Shown here: positions 53,018 to 61,999 of the stretch, one piece after another
Layout of the letters: each line of letters opens with the position of its first letter
How positions within the stretch are numbered: position 1 is the first letter of the stretch
NCBI RefSeq assembly: GCF_029633865.1
Contig: NC_079219.1
Span: 58,311,350-58,375,349 of the forward strand
Source of the DNA: Lampris incognitus
Lineage: Eukaryota > Chordata > Actinopteri > Lampriformes > Lampridae
Reading direction: 5' to 3'
DNA: 64,000 nucleotides
The notes under the pieces: generated by a model
Told to the model about the DNA's origin: nothing
Databases searched by the model: none
The model's input: only the letters and a program-made list of their open reading frames with translations
Position numbers and translations under genes: made by a program

Positions 53018-56000
53018 TCACATCTTCTCCTCTTTTTTAACCTTGAGGAACTCCGCCATATTAGAGAAGTATTTCTGGTTAGCCTCGGCCACCTTCTTCT
53101 CTGCAGCTTGTGGATTCACAATCTCCAGCCCCTGCAGAGGAGAGGAAGAAGAGTTGTAGGAAACTCATGAACCGGTCAGGTGCCCAGAGAAGAAACACTT
53201 CAACATGGAGTTTTATTCTCACCTGGAGAGGAGTGAAAGCTACGCTGGAACTGGTTCCTGAGGAGCGATCTCGGACTGTAGACTTTCCACCGTACGTCAT
53301 GCTCTGCTTCTGCAGTGTCCGCTATAGAGTCAAAAACAAAAAAGATGAATTGATGAGAGGTCAGACACAAAGATAACCACCGAGTCCAAATGAGAATGCG
53401 GACGTGTTTACCTGGAGGGATTTGGAGATCCTGGCCTTAGTGGCCTCGTTGACCTGAGCCTGTCTAACACGCCCGCTGCCACTTTTCCCCAGCTGGCCCA
53501 GGCTGAAGCCGAGGTCCTCTTGGTACGCATCATCCTCAATCTGCAATACCACAAAAAGATTCAGTCGGCGGTCCGATTTGGTACACTGTACTTCACAAGA
53601 ATGCCACCATAGTCACATGAGGATGAGGAAAATAGTGTGCATACATCCCAAAGGGCACTGCATTTGGATGTGGGGTAAAAACTGGGGGGGTAAAAACACT
53701 GCATTTGGATGTGGGGTAAAAATTTAAGATGACAAAACTTTTAGAAAGCTAGAAGCAGACGGTTTACTTGCTAAACTGACTCAGTCGACCCAGCCATAGT
53801 CAGACAATACAGATTTATATTTTACATAACAGCGTGGCCTGACTGAACAACCACCACTTTAAATACTTCACAGGTAGTTTTGTAAGAGGTGGGTTAGGGG
53901 CCCCTGTACCTTCTTTCCTCTACAGACAATGTCATGAGGGAGATCAAGATGAGAGAGAAAAAAAAAAAACCGTTTGAAGGACAATATCTGCTGACCTCTG
54001 CAAAGGTCATCCTGTTGGCATGTTTCCTGATCTCAGTCAGTCCGAGACGCTCCTTCATCTTGCGGTACCTTCAGGAAGAGAGGGCAGTTCATTTGAGTCT
54101 GGTCATACCATGCTGACGCCATTCAAGCACACCACAGTTCTCATATCTATTGACCAAATCTGGCTGTGTTTTCTGTACTGTCCCAAACAACCAACAGTTA
54201 CTGCACCTCCTTCCTCCTCTCTTTTTCCTCTGTCCATCCAGTGGGGCTGGCAGAGGTTTGACCTGCTTCACTGGGGGGGGCTCCTGCCACTTGTCAAACT
54301 TCCTCTCGATCTCCTCCTTTAGATCGTAGCCGACCTGAGTTGACACCATGAATTTACCACCGTGGTGTGAATGGATCGGAAAATGAATACAGACGTGTGT
54401 GCATCTTTTTTTTTTTAACCCACCTTGCCGCCTGCACTCTCGTGGAAGCTGTCTACCCGGGCAGCCAGCGTGCACTTAGCAGCCACCAGACGAGCCGCCT
54501 TCCTCCTCAGGTCCTAAAGAAGAGAGAAGAAAAAGAGAAGAAAAAAAAAGAAAAGACAAGACAGCTGTTACTCGAACGGTTTTGCCAACCAGTCAAATGC
54601 ACAAAGATGTACTCGGGTGCAGGGTTGAACCCTGTTCATTCAAGTTCAGTATTAACGTATACTGACAGGGGGCAGCGACTGCACAACGTCACAGTGGTAG
54701 ATGTAGCCTGTGTGGGGCAGCAGGGAGGTGCTACTGAAACCTGACAGGGTCTTCCTTTGGGCACCCAGCAACATCAGGTTACATGCTGGCATCTTAGACA
54801 AGTTGGTGAGGCCTCCAGCGATACCTACAGACGGAGCAGGAAGACGTCAGAGTGACTCAAAACTAAAAATAACACGGGGACGGCAAAAACCCTTGAGTTA
54901 TGACAACCACACAATCCATATTAATAAGCTAAAAAGGGTGAAACAGACGCCGCTTCCACCCTTACCCACCCATGATCTTGGCAGCTGTTGATGCACCGAC
55001 TATGATGGACAGATTTGGTGCGATGAATGACATTCTGGATTCGACGTATTCGTATATCCTGTGTTTAGACTGGTTCAGCTCCAGGGCCATGTCACACGCT
55101 TCTTCTAACCGCTTCAGCTCGTCCTCACCGAGCAGAACACTGAAACCGCAAGAGCAGAGGGTGATCACTGTGCACATTCAGCCATGCATATTCAAATATG
55201 AGTATTTGGAAGAAACAGACATCTATCTGCACAGCCACACGGATTCACAAAATGAACATTTTTATATGCATGGCAATTCTGGCTTTACTCAGATTATCAG
55301 AAATTGTTTTCTTATGCTCTTTACATCTGTTTTGAAAAAAAAAAGTCAATGATTCAATTTTATTTAAAATATTTAGTACTTGTTAGTGACAGATTCAATT
55401 TCTCCCCATCTCCTGCAAGTAACAACAAACTGCCTCTTGGACAGTTGCTGCAGCGACACATATCACACATTTTTTAAATTATGTTTTTCAAATTAAACTG
55501 TGTTCGACGTCAACACAACTCGTATGGGTAGATGAGACAGGGAGGTTTCATAAACCAGCCAGCGTTCTGACATCTTACCCTTGTGTGGTTGAGGCCGTGA
55601 CACTGACGACCATGATGGTGGCATTAGTTAAGATCTGCTGCAGTGTCTCATTGTTCTTGCACTTGTCCAAATTGTTTCCTAGTTCCTACGTTGGAAACAC
55701 ACGCACACGCACACGCACACACACACACACACACACACATATAGTACCTGGTAGCAGCCCTGAACAGTAACTGTCCTCTGACCCAAAGCAATAATCCAAA
55801 ATGCTCTTAAGCGCCCAGCCATAATTTCACTGAGCAGACAACATCAATTACATGCGTTTCTCCACGAGGGAATTAGGAGATATTTTACACACTTGTGATT
55901 GACAGATATCAGTTAGCCAATACGGCCTTTCACTGATGTATTGTCATTAAATTCTGCCACTATAAATTTATTTCTTCAACATAAAAGCATCTCCCGAGGG

Positions 56001-56932
56001 TAGGAGCAGGTATAATCCCTGTATGAAATGGTGTCATTTTAGCTACAGTAACCCCCCCCCCCCATGGGCTGAAGACATCAACTAACTCCTTACCTTGACC
56101 GTCCGGATGTAATCTAGAGAATTTGGCACTAGGGACTCGAGCTCTGGGAACCTCTTGGAATATTTATCACGGGTAAACTTGTGAATTATATCTTAAACAG
56201 AATAAAAAGTAGACGAAAATCAGTATTGGAGACAAAAAAACTATTTTTTTTTAAATCCATGCAGTTTTTAAGACTCTAAAGCAGCATCAGTAAACTTACT
56301 TAGTTCATTGTCGATCTCTACTGTGAGGTTATTGGCTGCAACGATCAGTCTGTATTCTGGGTCTGCTTCAACTGGGCCAGACACTGAAGGAGGAATAGAA
56401 GTACCGAAAAGACAGATCATAATTATTGAAAGAAAATGAAATTAATTAAATATTTGCAGACCTTCCTTGCCACAAACTTTTTTCTGCTTTTAAAGGAAAA
56501 GATAAAAATAGTATAAAAATAGTATGCATTTGGTAACTAATGGCAGGGCAAGGGCATTACCAGTGGGATACACTCACCCTCTGAGTTCTTGCGCTGCTTT
56601 CCAACATATACTGCAATTTTGTCCGTAATCTCTGAAAACTGAAGACACACTTTTATGTTGGGGTCACCAAACATGTCACTGTAATCATGCAGCCAAACCA
56701 AATCCGAGATGCAACTCACCTGCTTGCTATTGCGAAGCTTGGCTATGGATGTCACACTTTCTGCTCCACTATAGTCAACCTCCATCTCCTCTGGGATGTC
56801 TTCCAACCCTCCCGTCTTTCCCTCTGCTTCCTCTCCATCGCTCTCTCCCTCCTCCCCTCCCGGATACAGTCCATCCTCCCCCTCATCCCCAGCCTCCTCC
56901 AGATCCGCCAGGAGCTCGTCCGCCAGAGACAT
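53018..56932 (-). CDS. prpf31: Pre-mRNA-processing factor 31 (U4/U6 snRNP)
   Basis: Binds the U4 snRNA 5' stem-loop with NHP2L1/15.5K and bridges U4/U6 to U5 in the tri-snRNP. Thirteen minus-strand exons join in phase into 507 aa (human 499): 56720-56932, 56578-56638, 56300-56383, 56094-56191, 55579-55685, 54970-55139, 54667-54824, 54424-54513, 54207-54334, 53996-54068, 53412-53540, 53223-53321, 53018-53131. An acidic N-terminus (MSLADELLADLEEA) is followed by the coiled coil and the Nop domain (RIYEYVESRMSFIAPNLSII, GASTAAKIMG, AGGLTNLSKMPACN). Then come the basic nuclear signal GQRKKRGGRRYRKMKERLGL and the conserved tail DAYQEDLGFSLGQLGKSGSG. The first 60 residues are more acidic than in human. 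The acceptor CAG abuts the ATG. It is convergent with cnot3. Confidence 0.96.
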
Positions 56933-57365
56933 CTGTTTTCAGTGGTAGAAATGGTGTGAAAAAGAGTTGGTACCAAGCAACTGGGTTAGTAAAATATTAG
57001 TATGTTATCTAAAGCACTACTAATACTACTTTTGGCTGCTCCTGTTATGTTATTGAAGCACTAAATTGTTACATTTAGTTGAAGGACCATACCAGTGGTT
57101 TTGCATATTTCAGCCCATTTACTAAAAATTGCATATACTTAACATGCTCTGACCAATTTCCAATGCATCCCATGGTGTTTTCAGCTTGTTTTCAGTGTGT
57201 TTTTGCTGCCTTGTAGGCGGTCATCAGTTTCCATTCATTTCAGCACATAAGAAAATCAACTTGCAGAGACTTGAAACTTGCCTGATGGGTAATCCATTTT
57301 AGTCACCTGTTTAACACTGTCGTTGTGGGATAACTTCAGTAGGATATTAAATATTAACAGTCAGT
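56933..57365. other. prpf31 presumed first intron, proximal part
   Basis: Unremarkable AT-rich sequence with no exon or repeat recognised. It lies between the acceptor abutting the prpf31 ATG and the RTE fragment. Confidence 0.4.
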
Positions 57366-58035
57366 AGGAGCAAGATGGAATACATATGCATGAATGAGAG
57401 GGAGGACAGTGGAATGGTGAGGATGCAAGAAGTAGAGGTGATGAAGGTGTATGAGTTTAAATACTTGGGGTCAACTATCCAAAGTAATAGGGAGTGCAGG
57501 AGAGAGGTGAAGAAGAGAGTGCAGGCAGAGTGGAGTGGGTGGAAAAGAGTGTCAGGAGTGATTTGCGGCAGAAGGGTACCAGCAAGAGTTAAAGGGAAAG
57601 TTTACAAGATGGTTGTGAGACCAGCTATGTTGTATGGTTTGGAGACAGTGGCACTGACGAAAAGACAGGAGGTGGAGCTGGAGGTGGCAGAGATGAAGAT
57701 GATAAGATTTTCATTGGGAGTAACAAAGAAGGACGGGATTAGGAACGATTATATTAGAGGGACCGCTCAGGTTGGACGGTTTGGAGACAAAGCAAGAGAG
57801 GCAAGACTGAGATGGCTTGGACATGTGTGGAGGAGAGATGCTGGGTATATTGGGAGAAGGATGCTGAATATGGAACTGCCAGGGAATAGGAGAAGAGGAA
57901 GGCCAAAGAGGAGGTTTATGGATGTGGTGAGGGAGGACATGCAGGTGGATGGTGTGACAGAGGAAGATGAAGAGAACAGGAAGAGATGGAAAAGCGACCC
58001 CTAACGGGAGTAGCCAAAAGTAGTAGTATTAGCAG
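57366..58035 (+). mobile_element. RTE-type LINE, 3' fragment
   Basis: An open frame of about 209 codons matches the C-terminal part of fish RTE-clade reverse transcriptase ORFs: KYLGSTIQSNRECRREVKKR, RVPARVKGKVYKMVVRPAML, YGLETVALTKRQEVELEVAE, RLRWLGHVWRRDAGYIGRRM, RGRPKRRFMDVVREDMQVDG. It ends with the family tail CCCCTAACGGGAGTAGCC and simple repeats of AGT/AGC. It is 5'-truncated as usual for LINEs, and the piece is still open, so it is fairly young. Lies in the probable first intron of prpf31, antisense to it. Confidence 0.85.
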
Positions 58036-58274
58036 AAGCAGCAGCAGTAGTAGTAGTGGGATAACTTCTCAAATCAACCTGCGCTTTCAACGGAATTATC
58101 TCGCAGCATTAAAGAGACTGAACAAAAAAGGCAAATAAATGTCTGTTTTGATGGATCAACTATCTGAATTATGTTTCAAGTCTTTGCAAGTTGATTTTCA
58201 TACTGTACTGAAATGAATGGAAACCAGTCTGGAAGGTGTCTGTGAATGTTCTCCTTCATCCAGGTCATGGTTCT

Positions 58275-58646
58275 CCAAAGGAGTTGAATCAAGTGTAACT
58301 GGACTTGGTTATAAATCCGTGAAGACGTTTCGCCTCTCATCCAAGAGGCTTCCTCAGTTCGTGCCTTTCTGACTAGACCAAGCTAGTCTGACTGGCTGCT
58401 GATGAGACTCAGATATTTATCCTCTTTGGAGTCGTTATCAGAGCTGTAGATGTCCATGGCTCTTTGTGATCCGATGTTTAGCAACGACAGTCGTTGGAGG
58501 TGTTAGTATCTGAGTCTCATCAGCAGCCAGTCGGACTAGCTTGGTCTAGTCAGAAAGGCACGAACCGAGGAAGCCTCTTGGATGAGAGGCGAAACGTCTT
58601 CACGGATATATACCAAGTCCAGTTGCACTTGATTCACCTCCTTCGG
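58275..58646. repeat. Fold-back repeat with ~143-bp arms
   Basis: The left arm (58275-58417) and right arm (58502-58646) are inverted copies at about 93% identity. They share GATGAGAGGCGAAACGTCTT, GGAAGCCTCTTGGATGAGAG and GCTGATGAGACTCAGATA. The spacer is about 84 bp. Likely a non-autonomous DNA element. Confidence 0.85.
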
Positions 58647-58876
58647 ACAGTCTGGAAGGTGGGTAGGAGAAACGTATTCATGAAACATCAGGTACGCTTT
58701 GGTAAATCGTCAGGAGTCATGTACAGCATACGCGATGTGTCGTCCATGGGTTTGAGACGTGCAAGAAGTGGACATGCTAACAACATGATACTAACAGCTG
58801 TCGGCTAGCTGGCACCGTGGGATCAGTTTAACAACTGGACATCGCGGGTAAAAATGAAGAATCAAATTAATTTACC

Positions 58877-59045
58877 TGGTGAGTTTGAAACTCCCGTCCA
58901 AAGAAGAAAACTTAAAGTTAGGTGGGTTGATGCTTGTTTGTTTTGTTTTTTGCTGTAGGACGATAAATATGTAGCCTGTACGGAGCTTGTGACGTGCGGC
59001 TTCAGGACGTTCGTCGCAGATTAAATACGTCAGCGATCGACGTTC
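58877..59045 (-). promoter_or_regulatory. prpf31: Putative prpf31 first exon and promoter
   Basis: On the minus strand a donor CTCACCAG|GTAAATTAAT ends at 58877. Upstream of it lie CRE-like motifs (CACGTCA, GACGTATTTA) and CpG-rich sequence to about 59045. Because the prpf31 start codon sits directly on an acceptor, a non-coding exon must lie upstream; this is the best candidate seen. Confidence 0.4.
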
Positions 59046-59149
59046 TTCGCAAGGGCTTCTGGGAGTTCAGGGGTTTTCCATTTCCCCCCTCCGTCCTTTT
59101 ATTAACGATTAAAAAGGGTCGTCATATTCAACGGGATATTACATACTGT

Positions 59150-59750
59150 TCCCTTTGGCACTTTGGATATATCTATGTATTTTTGGATGGAATGTATATT
59201 TACCAGGTTTGTTTTATAATGAACTTTCTTCAAGAATCTGTACGTGAATATAAACAATGTTCAATAAAAATATATTATTTTTAAATTCAACGGAATGCAA
59301 AATTCAAACAAAAGAAAGTAAGAATAACTATAAACAAACAAAAAGGGACAGCACGTCAGTTTTACAAAGTAGTTTTCTAAATGAAATCATAATGACTGGG
59401 GGCACTGAGAAGAATAATTGCGAAAATATATACTACACGTTGTTTGTGTCTGTGGACCCTATGTTCTGTCGCCACTGGGTGGCGCTGTGAAGCGATGGCC
59501 GGCGAAGAGGGACTGCTGTAAGGGGACAGAAGAAGAACAAGCGGAGCGAAGACGGGAAGTTGGATGGGTGCTACGTGTTGCTAAAGTAAAGTTAAATAAC
59601 CGTTCGTTGGTCTCCGGTGACCACTCACCAACGTGACATGATGACCATCTGACGATATCATCAGTCACATGGCGGCGTCTAGCCTTTCTTATTGTCAAGT
59701 CGCCGCTCCCTGCCATGCGTTCCTGCTGGCTGGTGGGACGCGTGATTTTT
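59150..59750. other. Intergenic DNA
   Basis: No exon recognised. The short frames at 59257, 59418 and 59459 show no family resemblance. 59470-59545 is GC-richer with (GAAGAA) motifs, like the repeat near 24100. Confidence 0.35.
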
Positions 59751-59751
59751 T

Positions 59752-59938
59752 TCCGTACCCGTTTTCCGGATGCCTCTGATTGGCTAGTACTCGTTGCCTC
59801 CGTTGATTAGGTTGGGGGTTAGGGATAGGGTTAGCCAATCAGAGATAGAGTACGGGCAGGTCTTCCCGGAATCCAGGTGAACGCTCTCTCAACGAGTACT
59901 AGCCAATCAAGAGGCGGAGTTCCCGGAAAACGGGTACG
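59752..59938. repeat. Inverted-repeat element with GGTTAGG core
   Basis: The ends CGTACCCGTTTTCCGG and CCGGAAAACGGGTACG are exact inverts. Inside them GATTGGCTAGTACTCGTTG pairs with CAACGAGTACTAGCCAATC. The centre holds GATTAGGTTGGGGGTTAGGG and GATAGGGTTAGCCAATCAG. No coding capacity; probably a MITE. Confidence 0.8.
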
Positions 59939-59992
59939 TGCATGGATAAGTAGACACGTTGGCCCTTGGCTAACGGGTCGGACCCTTTAGTC

Positions 59993-60238
59993 CAGTGTTT
60001 CTCAACCCAGTCCTCAAGGACCCCCTATCCTGCATATTTTCCTTGCAACCCTGAATAGGTACCTGTTTATAGTTATTCAACCAATCAGCAATGAATTATG
60101 TCAGCCGTTGCACACCTTGGATAATTAAGTGCTGCGAGATGATTGGTCGAGTAAGTACAAGCAGGGCTACCTATGCAGGGGTACAATGAAAATCTGCAGG
60201 ATAGGGGGTCCTTGAGGACTGGGTTGAGAAACCCTGCA
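59993..60238. mobile_element. hAT MITE inside LTR copy 1
   Basis: Ends CAGTGTTTCTCAACCCAGTC and GACTGGGTTGAGAAACCCTG are inverts. The flanks CTTTAGTC and GTTTAGTC are an 8-bp duplication with one difference. The long arms share CCTCAAGGACCCCCTATCCT in inverse orientation. Confidence 0.9.
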
Positions 60239-60517
60239 GTTTAGTCGACTGGTTAACGTTGTCGCTTGGCGGAGCGGGAGATACGGGTTCGCGTCTCGGT
60301 CGCGGCAGTTCCCGTGGTTGCCCCCCCTCCCCCCGAATTCGCTGCATTGGTGTCAGAAGTGGGACGGTGCGCCCAGAGGCTCACATGAGGGAGCCGATAT
60401 GCTGAAGCGCCTCCCGAAGGTGGGGAGTAGTAGTGTAACGTGCATGGATAAGTAGACACGTTGGCCCTTAACTAACGGGTGGTTATAACGTTGTCGCTTG
60501 CGGTGCAGGAGATACGG

Positions 60518-60820
60518 CAGGGGTCCCCAATAGGCGGCCCCGCGGGCCACGTCCGGCCCGTGACGGGTTGATTTATGGTCCGCGAGAATTTTTGGAGAAA
60601 TGCCAGAAGGAAGATTTTTTTTTATTTCCCTACCAAAAAATTTTTCTTTAATTTCTTAGTAAAAGTAAGCCTAGTAATATATCGAAAAATAGATGAAAAA
60701 TCTCTGTTTAAATTATAATACCTGCAACGTAAAACAAACTAACGAACAACATGCTGCTGGAGGTTGAGTGGCCCGTGGTTTTAAAAGTGGCCCGCTATGA
60801 AAAGTAATTGGGGACCCCTG
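60518..60820. mobile_element. hAT MITE inside LTR copy 2
   Basis: Ends CAGGGGTCCCCAAT and ATTGGGGACCCCTG are perfect inverts with exact 8-bp flanks AGATACGG (60510-60517 and 60821-60828). It is of a different family from the MITE in LTR copy 1. Confidence 0.95.
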
Positions 60821-60963
60821 AGATACGGGTTCGCGTCCCGGCTGTGGCGGTCCCGGACTGTCCCCCCCCCCCCCCAATTCGTTACATTGATGTCAGAAGT
60901 GGGATGGTGGCGTTATTATGAAACCCACTGCTTTTCTGGGCAAGACACGCCCTGTGCAGCATT

Positions 60964-61060
60964 CAAGCGCTAGGATTGGCCAGGCGTCCAAGCGCTAGGA
61001 TTGGCCAGGCGTCCAAGCGCTAGGATTGGCCAGGCGTCCAAGCGCCAGGATTGGCCACAT
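60964..61060 (+). promoter_or_regulatory. 25-bp tandem repeat with inverted CCAAT boxes
   Basis: Four units of CAAGCGCTAGGATTGGCCAG plus GCGTC. Each carries ATTGG (CCAAT on the other strand) and a GCGC core. They lie about 100-190 bp upstream of the likely first-exon donor (61154) of the right-edge gene. A GC-box-like CCACGCCCCG follows at 61070. Confidence 0.7.
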
Positions 61061-61084
61061 GAGTATAACCACGCCCCGTAAAGA

Positions 61085-61154
61085 AAGCTGAGTCAGACTA
61101 GATAGAGTAGACACATAATCGTTTTTTTGCGCCATTAACGATCTATCGAGCTCA
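61085..61154 (+). other. Probable 5' UTR exon of right-edge gene
   Basis: A strong donor GAGCTCA|GTAAGTAG at 61154/61155 lies just downstream of the CCAAT array and GC box. The next good acceptor (TTTTTTGCAG at 61669) opens the exon containing the ATG at 62000. Confidence 0.4.
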
Positions 61155-61726
61155 GTAAGTAGCTAACCACACTCACACTCGCTTTTCTAATGTGTAGAGC
61201 ACGATTGAATTAATACTGTCTCACCAATGATGCCGTATAATAATCCAGTTAAATTCTCATTATAACATATTGTTGTATATGTATGGTTGTCATAAAATTA
61301 GAAGGTTTTTTATCATGATCTCTATGCCTGAGAAGTTAGCTAACCTTAGGTAGCTAGCAAAATAGTTTACTGAACTGACGTCACTGAATTTAAAGTTTGT
61401 TTAAAAACCTGACATTAGCAGTTTGGATAATTAACTTTATCCAGCAAGCTAGCCTAGCTTGACAGAAGTCAGTGTCCTGTTCTCCCGCATTTTCTCTCCT
61501 GCTTAAAGCCCATTCGGTGACATTAGCTTGGTAGGAACGTTGCTGAAGTTGGATAGATAGCGTTACCGGTGATGCTGTGTCATTTATATGTTAGCGTGAT
61601 ATATTTTGTAGATTGACTCAAAAAGAGCTATGCTTTCACTGATATATATATATTTTTTTCTTTTTGCAGTTCAATACACATTTCCAACTATCATATTTAG
61701 CTGTAACACTTTATCAATCCATCCAT

Positions 61727-61945
61727 CACTCACTCACTCATCCATCCAACTCATTCACTCACTCACTCACTCACTCACTCACTCACTCACTCATTCACTC
61801 ACCCACTCATTCACCCACCCACTCACCCACCCACTCACTCATCCACTCACCCACCCACCCACTCATTCACCCACCCACTCACTCACCCACCCACTCATTC
61901 GCCCACCCACTCACTCACCCACCCATTCACCCACTCACTCACAAC
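61727..61945 (+). repeat. (CACT)n/(CACC)n repeat in presumed 5' UTR
   Basis: About 215 bp of CACTCACTCACT alternating with CACCCACCCACT. It lies in the exon that runs from the acceptor at 61669 to the donor at 62025, so it would be transcribed in the 5' leader. The long Thr-His-Ser-Leu frames through it are artefacts of the repeat. Confidence 0.85.
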
Positions 61946-61999
61946 CCAAGGCACTTTTAAGAGCCATTCTTTCTGCATCTCTCGCCGCATCTCAGCAAT

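Larger units (their letters stand above)
59935..60910 (+). mobile_element. TRIM-like miniature LTR array
   Basis: LTR copy 1 (about 59935-60346) is followed by a tRNA-Leu-type primer site (TGGTGTCAGAAGTGGGA). Then come an 87-bp non-coding interior ending in AGGTGGGGAGTAGTAG, LTR copy 2 (60434-60886, TGTAACG..CGTTACA) and the start of a second primer site. Without their nested MITEs the LTRs are only about 140-170 bp. Each contains a tRNA-like stretch (TTAACGTTGTCGCTTG, then GAGATACGGGTTCGCGTC with a B-box match). No protein coding. Too diverged to be a recent insertion. Confidence 0.65.
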
